From Nostoc sp. ATCC 43529 (GTDB taxonomy: Bacteria > Cyanobacteriota > Cyanobacteriia > Cyanobacteriales > Nostocaceae): 64,000 nucleotides of DNA. The translations under genes and the position numbers were made by a program. The notes under the pieces are model-generated. The model had not been told where the DNA came from. It saw only the letters and a program-made list of their open reading frames with translations, and did no database searches. The stretch is taken from NCBI GenBank assembly GCA_003326205.1, contig LWTK01000056.1, forward strand, positions 16,236 through 80,235, written 5' to 3'. This document shows positions 36,125 to 44,266 of the stretch, in pieces; within the stretch, counting starts at the first letter, position 1; each line of letters opens with the position of its first letter.

Positions 36125-36178
36125 AGACGCGATAAATCGCCGTCTTTACCGTAGGGGCGCACAGCTGTGCGCCCCTAC
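36125..36178. repeat. two adjacent palindromes
   Basis: GACGCGATAAATCGCCGTC at about 36126-36145 is followed by a perfect 28-bp palindrome at 36151-36178 (GTAGGGGCGCACAG and complement). Both belong to dispersed palindromic repeats of cyanobacteria. Confidence 0.7.
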
Positions 36179-36222
36179 CCGTGTACTTCATTTACCTGAA
36201 AAACGCTGTATATATTGATTTA

Positions 36223-36783
36223 CTATTTAACCTTTAACCAACTAAATATATCTGCTGGCGCAATTTGCCAATCTGCTAATTCATCAAGAACAGTAAAATT
36301 ATCATTATTATATTTTACTTCTGGCAAGTTATTAGGTTGAAATACCATTACCGATTTATCGTTAGAGTCAATAAACCAACCTAATTTTGTCCCATGATTA
36401 ATACAGAAAATAATTTTATCAATTACACGGTTAGGAAATTGGTCACGTGATAAAATTTCAATTATCCAATCTGGATAAGTTTCAAATTTATTGGCAATTT
36501 CTCCAGATTCATCAACAACAAGACGCGACCACTCAAATACAGCAATATCTGGAACTAAAGAACGTCCCCCAAATGTGCAGCGTAATTCAGTTAATGCTAA
36601 AGCCTTTTGCTCAGGTTCGCTTACCTGATTAATCTCGGTTGATAAACGAGTTTGGATTCTGCTATGTTTTCCCTGCGGCATTGGTTTTTGGTAGATATTT
36701 GCATCAATATATTCGCTAGCTGGTTTGGTTTCTGGTAATTGCAGAAATTCTGTTAAAGAAAGATTAGATGATAATATAACCAT
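36223..36783 (-). CDS. Uma2-family endonuclease-fold protein
   Basis: 186 residues of the Uma2 (DUF820) family, a PD-(D/E)xK nuclease fold. Visible blocks are LTEFLQLPETKPASEYID, GKHSRIQTRLSTEI, VPDIAVF (catalytic Asp) and PDWIIEILS (catalytic Glu region), then KIIFCINHGTKLGWFID. All parts are present, so it looks intact, unlike the other three Uma2 loci in the window. Functions of the family are mostly unknown. It lies between the helicase and the methyltransferase on the same strand, perhaps by chance because Uma2 genes are very numerous. Confidence 0.8.
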   Translation of the reverse strand: MVILSSNLSLTEFLQLPETKPASEYIDANIYQKPMPQGKHSRIQTRLSTEINQVSEPEQKALALTELRCTFGGRSLVPDIAVFEWSRLVVDESGEIANKFETYPDWIIEILSRDQFPNRVIDKIIFCINHGTKLGWFIDSNDKSVMVFQPNNLPEVKYNNDNFTVLDELADWQIAPADIFSWLKVK

Positions 36784-36849
36784 AAAAAATACTCCTAAAA
36801 TAGTTAAATTATATCTTTAAACCTTTATAGGGTGTGTTGCGGATAACAA

Positions 36850-36914
36850 AGACGCGATAAATCGCCGTCTCTACAAAGGAGTGATTATTGTAGAGACGGC
36901 GATTCATCGCGTCT
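36850..36914. repeat. long inverted repeat between helicase and Uma2 genes
   Basis: Arms at 36850-36875 and 36889-36914 pair over 26 bp with one mismatch around a 13-base loop. Each arm is a copy of the AGACGCGATAAATCGCCGTC repeat, placed head to head. Read on the minus strand it could slow transcription after the helicase gene. Confidence 0.8.
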
Positions 36915-36920
36915 CTTGCC

Positions 36921-36959
36921 TTAATTAAAAATTACAAATTACGAATTACGAATTACAAA
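36921..36959. repeat. short tandem repeat at the helicase 3' end
   Basis: Units of AATTACG/AATTACA run across the helicase stop codon (36946-36948). The last residues of the protein (CNS) and the stop are encoded by the repeat. Confidence 0.6.
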
Positions 36960-39900
36960 ATAATCCCAAAGAACAAATAATTTGCGGTTCTCGCTTCTCC
37001 AATTCTTCTGTGACAATACACAAACGGTCATCCATCCTTAGCGCCACTACTAACTCAGCTAACTGCTGATTATTAATACCGCTTCTCAGTTGACGGTTGA
37101 GAGTATCAATAGCTGACTGTCGCAAAGGATAACGGTAAATTTCATCAATTGCTTTTAAAAGTTCTTCACTAACAAATAGCGTTCCTTTCATTTCTTGAAC
37201 ATAACTCTTCAATCGTTCATAACTGCGGAACCTAGCACCTGATGGTCGTCCTAATTGACCACCTGCATTTTTCTCTTCTTCAGCAATCAATTCAGCACCC
37301 TTTTTTACTAACTCGTGATGCTGTTTATCTCTGGGTATGGCTGGGGTAGATTCTTCACACGCCGCTACCCGAAGAACTGCTAATTGTGATTGAGTAACGC
37401 TATTTCCATCGCGGTCAACATAAATCAAAGAATCATTTCCCTCGGTAGTTTTCATATAAAGTAATACCCCCTCTGGTTGCACGGGTTGGGGAGTATGGGC
37501 GCGGGTAGAATAAACTACATTTTGCATTTCTTCAATAATTTTTTTCAAACCTGGATTAGTATCGGTGGCTTTTTTCCAAATTTGAAATGCTTCTGAAGTC
37601 AAATCAACTTCTGTATCTTCTTCGCCATCTAAAATTCCAGATTTCTCGTTATATAAATCAAGAATTACTCGTGCATCGTCATCTTCAAAAAAAGCTTCAT
37701 CGGTTCCCACAACTTCAGCATTTTCTTGCAGTCTTTTGCGGAGTCGTCTGCGCAAATTAATAATGCGTTCTACTCCCTCGGCTGGTAAAAAAGAATAACA
37801 GAGAATTTTATCAGCATTTTGTCCAATGCGGTCTACCCGTCCGGCGCGTTGAATTAAGCGAATAATTGCCCAAGGTAAATCCCAATTGACGATAATTGCA
37901 CAGTCTTGCAAATTATGACCTTCACTCAAAACATCAGTAGCTATTAAAATTCGCAACTCTTCTGATGATGAAATTTGCTCTTGTTTTCCATTACTTACAG
38001 GGCTAAATCTTCCCGTGATTACTGTCGGGTCTTTAGCTTGTCCTGTCACTCCTGCAACATTAGTAATGTGACTCAACTGTAAATTGTCTACAAGATAGCG
38101 GACTGAATCAGCAAACTGAGTGAAAATTAGTACTTTATCTTGGGGGTGAGTTTCTGTTAACAGTTTAATTAAGGCTGCAAACTTTTCATCTTTTTGAGGG
38201 TTCCACTCGCCACACTCTTGAAGTACATTAATCAGTGCTTTGGCATCTTCTAGCAAATCACGTTTGAGCTTTTTTATATCAAAAAGTGTAGAACGTAGCC
38301 ACTTAAATCTTCGTTGATATCGGGTTGTATATTCTTGATAAATTGATTCTGCCCTTTGACGAAAAACATAATCTGAAAAACCTCTCTCCAAACCTCTCTC
38401 CTGCAAGGAGAGAGGCTTTGAATTCTCCCCATTCCCTCGTAGGGAAGGGGGTTGGGGGGTTAGGTCAAAATCATCTTCTTCCGTTTCTGTATCAAACAAA
38501 GCTGCTGCTACAGAATCGGCATCTTCATCATTATTTCTCGTATCTAATAACTCAGCTTCTTGAGTTCCAATGGGAATATCAAGCCCATGTTCTAAGGCAT
38601 ATAAATAAATGAAGTTCCGTAAAATATGGCGTTCAATTGATTGGATAAAAGCAACACCACTACTTTCTAAACGTTTAAATAAATTAGTGCGCGAAAACCC
38701 CATTAACCTCCTACCGCTACGAAATAAGCTATTAATAAAACGTTGTTCGGTGTCTGTAGGCGGCTGTTTGGGTTTAGCAATAATATAATTCCCTAGCCCA
38801 TAACGCGGTAAATTTAGTTGATTAATGACTTCTACTACTAACTCAGAGTAAAGACGAGCATAAAAGTCTGTGCTAGAACCTTCTAAAGTAAACTTGAGAC
38901 TACGAGGCACGCGCTGGGGAAAATAAGAACGTCTCCCATCAGAAAATTCTAAATATTTCCGCCCTGTTTCATCTGTGCGGGCATAATTTTCTTTAATAAA
39001 TGAACGAGTGCGTCGCACCATGTAACGCTTCATCAATTCTCGCCAATCATCAGGGTGTTCGCTTTTCTCAAAGGCTGCTAAAGAACGGACGGAACATTGA
39101 TGCTTTCTAATAAACTCTAATTCTCCTACAGAACTGCCACCCAGTTCATTAATTAAAGCTTCTGGTCTTAATCCTAAATCTTGGTCTTCTGGCACAAATA
39201 GCCGCAGTTGGGCGGAAAGGTCAAGATAACTTTTATTGTAAGGAGTTGCAGATAATAAAATACATTTGCTTTCGTTAGCTGCAATATATTCTATTATTGT
39301 TCGATAACGTTTACCTTCGCGGTTACGTAAATTATGACTTTCATCAATTAATACAACTCGGTAACGCCGCAGTGTTGGTAATTTATTTTGTACTTGACTA
39401 ATTGGCATAATTTCGGCAAGTAATCGATAGTTATCTTTATATTCTTGCCACATTGAAACTAGGTTTTTTGGGCAAATAATCAGTGTTTCTAAATAACAAT
39501 CTTCTTGTAATATCTTGGCAAGGGCGGTTCCAACTAGAGTTTTGCCCAAACCGACCACATCACCGACTAATACGCCACCACGCCTAGTTACATGACGTGC
39601 TGCTAGCTGTACGGCGGCTTTTTGGAAGTCAAATAAGTTGTTAAATTCGCGGGGGATACGAAATTCTGAAAGTCCGGCGATCGCTTCATGGGATAAGTGG
39701 TAAGCTATCTTCAGGTAAATGTAGTAAGGCGAAACTAACTCGTCTCTAGCCCAACTGCGATCGATAATTTCTGCTAATTCTTGGGAAATATCTACACAAC
39801 CGTAATTTTGCCAGCGATCGCTAAACCACTTTTGCAGTTTATTACAAGCATCGTGGTCTAAAATATCAACATTCAACTCCCCTTGTTTTGCCAATCCGGG

Positions 39901-40395
39901 AAGGGTTAAGTTACTGCTACCCAAAAATCCTACAGTTGGAGTATTAGGGTCATTGCGATGCACAAGATATAACTTGGCGTGGAGAGAATGGCGCAAAAAC
40001 AGTTTAATAATTACCTTCTGACTTTTTAGCTGATGACTTAACCGCCGCAACCCCGCTTCATCTTGATTAGTCGGCGCACCGATAGTTAACTGCTGACGAA
40101 ATTCCGCCGCCATACGTTTTTTAAAGCGCACGATGGTACTATTGTCAATCCTTCCATCACCACTAACAAGGCTAAATGCTGCATGAACTTCATCGCTGGG
40201 TAAGCTTTGCATCCCAATTAGCAAACGACAACAAGCATTTTCACCACCAACATACTGTTCGATTAAATCATCAATTCTTCGCCAACCTCTGAGGTTAAAG
40301 TAGCCAACGCAAAAGTCTGCGCGATAAGAGACTTTGAGAGTTTCTCGTAAAATCGGCAGCAGTTGTAAATCAATATTGTCAAATATGCGGGGCAT
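36946..40395 (-). CDS. PLD-domain SNF2-family helicase
   Basis: 1149 residues. An N-terminal phospholipase-D-like domain (1-200) has HAKLYLVH with H139/K141 and GSSNLT (159-164), one HKD half-site, as in PLD-type nucleases. A superfamily 2 SNF2-like motor follows: Walker A GDVVGLGKT near 280, DESHNLRN, LLSATPYNKSY, then the second lobe with IFTQFADS, LIATDVLSEGHNLQ and QRAGRVDRIGQ. A low-complexity insert at about 643-672 is a dispersed DNA repeat read in frame. The protein probably translocates on DNA and cleaves it through the PLD domain or a partner, in a restriction or defence module with the adenine methyltransferase. That role is inference. Confidence 0.88.
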   Translation of the reverse strand: MPRIFDNIDLQLLPILRETLKVSYRADFCVGYFNLRGWRRIDDLIEQYVGGENACCRLLIGMQSLPSDEVHAAFSLVSGDGRIDNSTIVRFKKRMAAEFRQQLTIGAPTNQDEAGLRRLSHQLKSQKVIIKLFLRHSLHAKLYLVHRNDPNTPTVGFLGSSNLTLPGLAKQGELNVDILDHDACNKLQKWFSDRWQNYGCVDISQELAEIIDRSWARDELVSPYYIYLKIAYHLSHEAIAGLSEFRIPREFNNLFDFQKAAVQLAARHVTRRGGVLVGDVVGLGKTLVGTALAKILQEDCYLETLIICPKNLVSMWQEYKDNYRLLAEIMPISQVQNKLPTLRRYRVVLIDESHNLRNREGKRYRTIIEYIAANESKCILLSATPYNKSYLDLSAQLRLFVPEDQDLGLRPEALINELGGSSVGELEFIRKHQCSVRSLAAFEKSEHPDDWRELMKRYMVRRTRSFIKENYARTDETGRKYLEFSDGRRSYFPQRVPRSLKFTLEGSSTDFYARLYSELVVEVINQLNLPRYGLGNYIIAKPKQPPTDTEQRFINSLFRSGRRLMGFSRTNLFKRLESSGVAFIQSIERHILRNFIYLYALEHGLDIPIGTQEAELLDTRNNDEDADSVAAALFDTETEEDDFDLTPQPPSLRGNGENSKPLSLQERGLERGFSDYVFRQRAESIYQEYTTRYQRRFKWLRSTLFDIKKLKRDLLEDAKALINVLQECGEWNPQKDEKFAALIKLLTETHPQDKVLIFTQFADSVRYLVDNLQLSHITNVAGVTGQAKDPTVITGRFSPVSNGKQEQISSSEELRILIATDVLSEGHNLQDCAIIVNWDLPWAIIRLIQRAGRVDRIGQNADKILCYSFLPAEGVERIINLRRRLRKRLQENAEVVGTDEAFFEDDDARVILDLYNEKSGILDGEEDTEVDLTSEAFQIWKKATDTNPGLKKIIEEMQNVVYSTRAHTPQPVQPEGVLLYMKTTEGNDSLIYVDRDGNSVTQSQLAVLRVAACEESTPAIPRDKQHHELVKKGAELIAEEEKNAGGQLGRPSGARFRSYERLKSYVQEMKGTLFVSEELLKAIDEIYRYPLRQSAIDTLNRQLRSGINNQQLAELVVALRMDDRLCIVTEELEKREPQIICSLGLFCNS
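38380..38466. repeat. dispersed repeat inside the helicase gene
   Basis: About 85 bp containing two internal palindromes (CTCTCTCCTGCAAGGAGAGAG and CCCTCGTAGGGAAGGG) and matching 40734-40819 closely. It is read in frame as TPQPPSLRGNGENSK and PLSLQERGLERG. Confidence 0.85.
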
Positions 40396-40529
40396 TATTT
40401 GAAACTCATAAATATTTCGTACCTATGTTATATGAGTAAAAAATTTTTCCAGCCAGATTAGTGAACTTCGTTTAAATGCCAATACGCTTGGTGTTAGGGT
40501 TAAAACTCTTTGTCAAACTCAATTTTTTT

Positions 40530-40562
40530 AACGAACCGCCAAGGACGCAAAGAGAAGAAAGA
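40530..40562. repeat. dispersed repeat (CGAACCGCCAAGGACGCAAAG type)
   Basis: Reverse complement of the short repeat at 6675-6713 and related to the core of the elements at 63242-63516. Confidence 0.5.
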
Positions 40563-40598
40563 AATGCTTAACTGAACTGTATTGATTTAAATGCAAGA

Positions 40599-40728
40599 TA
40601 AGTAGAAAGACTCAATTAAACTAAAGTTCGTAGTATGGACTTTAGTCCTTAAAACGTCTGTTAGGAGCGATAAATCGCTTACTACGAACAAAGCTTCAAT
40701 CTTACATTTAATTATGTCTATTTACTTA
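40599..40728 (+). mobile_element. MITE copy B (130 bp, TA-flanked)
   Basis: Same element as at 2422-2550. It differs from the inverted copy at 47228-47357 at a single base, near the right end (TTTACTTA versus TCTACTTA). Such near identity implies recent movement or conversion. Confidence 0.85.
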
Positions 40729-40733
40729 ATCTA

Positions 40734-40819
40734 AGCTCTCTCCAAACCTCTCTCCTAAAAGGAGAGAGGCTTTGCATCTTGCTCCCCTTTCCTTGTAGGG
40801 AAGGGGCTGGGGGTTAGGT
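40734..40819. repeat. dispersed repeat, intergenic copy
   Basis: Begins CTCTCTCCAAACCTCTCTCC and ends GGGCTGGGGGTTAGGT, the same family as the insert in the helicase gene at 38380-38466. It starts six bases after MITE copy B. Confidence 0.85.
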
Positions 40820-40838
40820 TTTTATTCCATCCATGCCA

Positions 40839-40875
40839 TAAAAAAAGAGCAGTTGCACCATGATACAACTGCTCT
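40839..40875 (-). terminator. intrinsic terminator of ndhH
   Basis: AGAGCAGTTG (40846-40855) pairs perfectly with CAACTGCTCT (40866-40875). On the minus strand the stem is followed by a run of T. It lies 25 bases after the ndhH stop. Confidence 0.85.
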
Positions 40876-40899
40876 AAAAAGTACTTAGATAGATATTTT

Positions 40900-42084
40900 C
40901 TACCTATCTACAGAACCCATAATCACGTCAATACTGCCGAGAATCACCACGATATCGGCAACTTTCATCCCCCGCAGTAAATGTGGGAGAATCTGGAGGT
41001 TGTTGAAATCAGCAGGGCGAATCTTCCAGCGTGCAGGGAAGACGTTATCATCGCCTACCAAATAAATCCCAAGTTCGCCTTTGCCGCTTTCTACACGGGC
41101 GTAGATTTCACCCTTGGGAATTTTGAAGGTGGGGGAAACTTTTTTACCGATGTACTGATAATCAAAAGCGTCCCACTCGGATTTTTTACCTGCGGCTAAA
41201 CGCTTGGCTTCGAGATTTTCGTAAGGGCCGCCAGGAAGTCCTTTGATTGCTTGGCGAATAATCTTCACAGATTCCCGCATTTCCCGCATCCGCACTACGT
41301 AACGGGCAAAGCAATCACCGGCAGTTTCCCATTGTACGTCCCAATCGAAGTCGTCGTAGCATTCGTAATGGTCAACTTTCCGCAAATCCCATTTCACGCC
41401 GGATGCGCGTAACATTGGGCCAGAAAGTCCCCAGTTAATTGCTTCTTCACGGGTGATAGTACCGATACCTTCAACGCGGCGGCGGAAGATGGGGTTATCT
41501 GTTACCAAGCGTTCGTATTCATCAATTTTGGGTATTAAATAATCGCAGAATTCTACACACTTATCTACCCAACCATAAGGCAAATCTACTGCCACGCCAC
41601 CGACGCGGAAGTAGTTATTATTCACCATCCGGTAACCTGTGGCGGCTTCCCACAAATCATAAATCATCTCCCGTTCCCGGAATTGGTAAAAGAAGGGAGT
41701 TTGAGCGCCAACGTCAGCGAGGAAGGGGCCAAACCACAGCAAGTGATTGGCGATGCGGTTCAACTCCAACATGATGACGCGAATGTAACTAGCGCGTTTG
41801 GGGACAGCTACACCTGCTAGCTTTTCTGGCGCGTTGACGGTGACGGCTTCGTTGAACATTCCCGCAGCGTAGTCCCAGCGACTAACATAGGGGACGTACA
41901 TCACGTTAGTGCGGTTCTCAGCAATTTTTTCCATTCCTCGGTGGAGGTAGCCAATAACTGGTTCGCAGTCAACGACATCCTCGCCATCCAAGGTGACAAT
42001 TAGCCGCAGAACCCCGTGCATTGAGGGGTGGTGTGGCCCCATATTTAGCACCATCGGTTCAGTGCGGGTTTCTATTCTGGTCAT
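40900..42084 (-). CDS. ndhH: NAD(P)H-quinone oxidoreductase subunit H
   Basis: 394 residues, the 49-kDa-type subunit of photosynthetic NDH-1 (complex I-like), in the arm that contacts plastoquinone at the thylakoid membrane. The typical blocks are MGPHHPSMHGVLRL, IGYLHRGMEKIAENRT, GVAVDLPYGW, WDLRKVDHYECYDDF, GKGELGIYLVGD and the C-terminal IDVIMGSVDR. R49 in YLHRGMEK corresponds to the arginine methylated in NDUFS2. The frame opens nine codons earlier, but the ATG at 42084 (MTRIETRTEP) gives the usual length. The gene is monocistronic and ends in a strong terminator. Confidence 0.97.
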   Translation of the reverse strand: MTRIETRTEPMVLNMGPHHPSMHGVLRLIVTLDGEDVVDCEPVIGYLHRGMEKIAENRTNVMYVPYVSRWDYAAGMFNEAVTVNAPEKLAGVAVPKRASYIRVIMLELNRIANHLLWFGPFLADVGAQTPFFYQFREREMIYDLWEAATGYRMVNNNYFRVGGVAVDLPYGWVDKCVEFCDYLIPKIDEYERLVTDNPIFRRRVEGIGTITREEAINWGLSGPMLRASGVKWDLRKVDHYECYDDFDWDVQWETAGDCFARYVVRMREMRESVKIIRQAIKGLPGGPYENLEAKRLAAGKKSEWDAFDYQYIGKKVSPTFKIPKGEIYARVESGKGELGIYLVGDDNVFPARWKIRPADFNNLQILPHLLRGMKVADIVVILGSIDVIMGSVDR

Positions 42085-42676
42085 AGATTTAGTGTTCTCC
42101 CGTTGTGACAATTTTGAATCGAACCGCTAAGATGCCAACTAGACGCAATTTATCTTGTCTGTCAGGGATTGACGCGGGGACGGAAAGACGCGGGGACGCG
42201 GAGAATGAGAATTTTCCTATGTCCTGACATCAGCCCAAAGCTGTCAATTTCAATTTGACAGAGTTTTAGAGGCAATACTTTTAGAGAAACTGCTCTACAT
42301 GTATTGCCCATACAGGGGTAGGTTTGAGAAGGGGCGACAGAGGAGGGGTTTTACTTGATGTTTCATTTTGTTGCACTTCTTCAACTATTATATGGAAGCT
42401 CGATATGCACTTAATTAAGCCGCCAGAATTTTTTCATTTCATGGCGCTGAGATAAGGGAATACGGAGAATAATTAGATCGCTAATTACTAAATAAAACGC
42501 GCAGAGTCGAGGATGCAGTAAAAGCAGATGCCTCAAATAGGGGAATTTTGATTTATTTTCCCTTAGTTTGTGTGTGTTCCAGGTTCAAAAACTATTTTTT
42601 AACTAGGAACTATACAAAGACACAAAGAAAAGAATACATAATAAAAGTTTATCTGTGGTTTTTTGCCCTAAGTCTC
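42085..42676. other. divergent promoter region ndhH / rsmH
   Basis: 592 bases with no gene of their own; an rsmH-frame extension to 42548 is considered non-coding. A small direct repeat GACGCGGGGACG occurs twice at about 42174-42204. Promoters of both genes must be here, but none stands out. Confidence 0.55.
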
Positions 42677-43564
42677 ATGAATGGTCAGCTAGCTATTGAA
42701 GAACCGATATTTTCCCATCTCCCAGTGTTACCGCAGGAGGTTATCGCGGGTCTAGCGGTATCTCCAGGAGGTCATTATCTTGATACAACGGTAGGCGGTG
42801 GCGGTCACAGTCGCTTAATCTTAGAAGCTGCTGCGGATGTGCGGGTAACAGCAATTGACCAAGATGAGGATGCTTTAGCAGCAGCGAGGAAAGAATTAGC
42901 TGAATTTAACGATCGCGTACAATTCATTCATAACAATTTTGCTGCCTACAAGTTTACCCCTAACACTTTCGATGGTATCCTCGCGGATTTAGGGGTGAGT
43001 TCTTACCATTTAGACCAGCCAGAAAGGGGTTTTAGTTTTCGCCAAGCTGGGAATTTGGATATGCGAATGGATCGCGGGCGATCGCTAACCGCTGCTGATG
43101 TAATTAATAATTGGGATGAAGCCGAATTAGCAAACATTTTCTTTCAGTACGGCGAAGAAAGATTATCGCGGCGCATTGCTAGACGCATTATCGAACGCCG
43201 TCCATTTCACACCACTGTTGAGTTAGCCGAAGCGATCGCCGGTTGTGTTCCCCCCAAATACCGTTATGGTAGAATTCACCCTGCTACTCGTGTTTTTCAA
43301 GCTCTGCGAATTGCCGTCAACGATGAGCTAAAATCCTTAGAAACTTTTTTGGATAAAGCACCAAACGCCCTTGTCCCTGGTGGCAAAATTGCGATTATCA
43401 GTTTTCATAGCTTAGAAGACCGTTTGGTGAAACATGGTTTGAGAAATTCACCTTTATTAAAAGTGTTGACAAAAAAGCCGATTATTGCATCTGAAGAAGA
43501 AATTGCTAAGAATCCGCGATCGCGATCGGCTAAGTTGAGGATAGCCGAGAGAAAAGAGGAGTAA
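42677..43564 (+). CDS. rsmH: 16S rRNA (cytosine(1402)-N(4))-methyltransferase
   Basis: 295-residue SAM-dependent enzyme that methylates C1402 in the ribosomal P site (formerly MraW). Family blocks are FSHLPVLPQEVIAGL, the SAM loop DTTVGGGGHSRLIL, FDGILADLGVSSYHLD, ERGFSF...LDMRMD, RIHPATRVFQALRIAVNDEL and ISFHSLEDRLVK. The open frame begins 43 codons upstream, but that sequence is atypical and contains a likely RNA leader. The ATG at 42677 gives the normal length and start MNGQLAIEEPIF. The gene is alone, not in a division cluster. Confidence 0.95.
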   Translation: MNGQLAIEEPIFSHLPVLPQEVIAGLAVSPGGHYLDTTVGGGGHSRLILEAAADVRVTAIDQDEDALAAARKELAEFNDRVQFIHNNFAAYKFTPNTFDGILADLGVSSYHLDQPERGFSFRQAGNLDMRMDRGRSLTAADVINNWDEAELANIFFQYGEERLSRRIARRIIERRPFHTTVELAEAIAGCVPPKYRYGRIHPATRVFQALRIAVNDELKSLETFLDKAPNALVPGGKIAIISFHSLEDRLVKHGLRNSPLLKVLTKKPIIASEEEIAKNPRSRSAKLRIAERKEE

Positions 43565-43670
43565 GTATATACTAAGCCGTATAGTTTACCAAAATTAGAG
43601 TACTTGAATTTATCTGGAATCGCCGAGTATGGTGATGGAGTTTTATTTGTAGTTCAACTCAAGTACTCCA

Positions 43671-44126
43671 ATGATTACGGCGGGTTTTGATAAGGGCGAT
43701 CGCGTGGTTCTGACTGAAAAAGCAGAATTCCCCAACGAACATGGCAAAGTAATTGCTCGTGTAACTGGTAATTTTGATACTCAAAAACAATACGAAGTAC
43801 AGTTAGATAATGGTCTTCATCTAAAAATTTCAGGTGGATTTTTAATAGATGAAAGCTCAGTCCTAGATGAAAATGTCGAGATAAAAAATTTTATAGAACT
43901 GATAACATCGCGACTACCAAAAAATAAGGTAGAAGAATTAGAGATTAATTTGAAATATTTAAGAGAATGTCTCAAGTCTAAAAATAAATCAAGATTCGAC
44001 CAACAATACAATTACATCTTAGAAGAATTGAAAATTGCAATTGAAAATAAATTTATAACAGAAGAATCGAGAAAACCTATAACTATCAGCTTGGAAAAAT
44101 TAAAATATTGGTTAAAAAATCATTAA
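43671..44126 (+). CDS. hypothetical protein, 151 residues
   Basis: No family recognised. The first 60 residues (FDKGDRVVLTEKAEFPNEHG, then YEVQLDNGLHLKISGGFL) look like a small SH3/KOW-type barrel. The remainder is helical and rich in Lys/Glu/Asn (LEINLKYLRECLKSKNKS). The base composition is more AT-rich than in neighbouring genes, suggesting relatively recent arrival. It lies 106 bp after rsmH and 140 bp before the nuclease gene on the same strand. There is no signal peptide. Confidence 0.6.
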   Translation: MITAGFDKGDRVVLTEKAEFPNEHGKVIARVTGNFDTQKQYEVQLDNGLHLKISGGFLIDESSVLDENVEIKNFIELITSRLPKNKVEELEINLKYLRECLKSKNKSRFDQQYNYILEELKIAIENKFITEESRKPITISLEKLKYWLKNH

Positions 44127-44266
44127 ATATTAATTATGCAAAGCAAGGTAACTAGATAAATATTTAAACTTAGTAAATATTCATCCTAAAAAAATAACCT
44201 TGCTGTAAGATGTTTGTGTACAGATAATCTCAATACCAAAATTTATCTATTATATTTGGGGCAAGT

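Larger units (their letters stand above)
35555..36222. other. repeat-filled spacer between Uma2 and methyltransferase genes
   Basis: 668 bases without a gene. It holds a 90-bp MITE-like element, 42-bp tandem repeats and two palindromes, listed separately. The density of repeats argues against tight co-transcription of the flanking genes. Confidence 0.7.
40396..40899. other. repeat-rich spacer between ndhH and the helicase gene
   Basis: No gene in 504 bases. In order it holds a short dispersed repeat, MITE copy B, a dispersed 85-bp repeat and the ndhH terminator. Confidence 0.7.

Noticed and set aside
42548..42676. 43-residue N-terminal extension of RsmH
   Set aside because: The sequence is unlike RsmH N-termini and AT-rich; the internal ATG gives the usual length.
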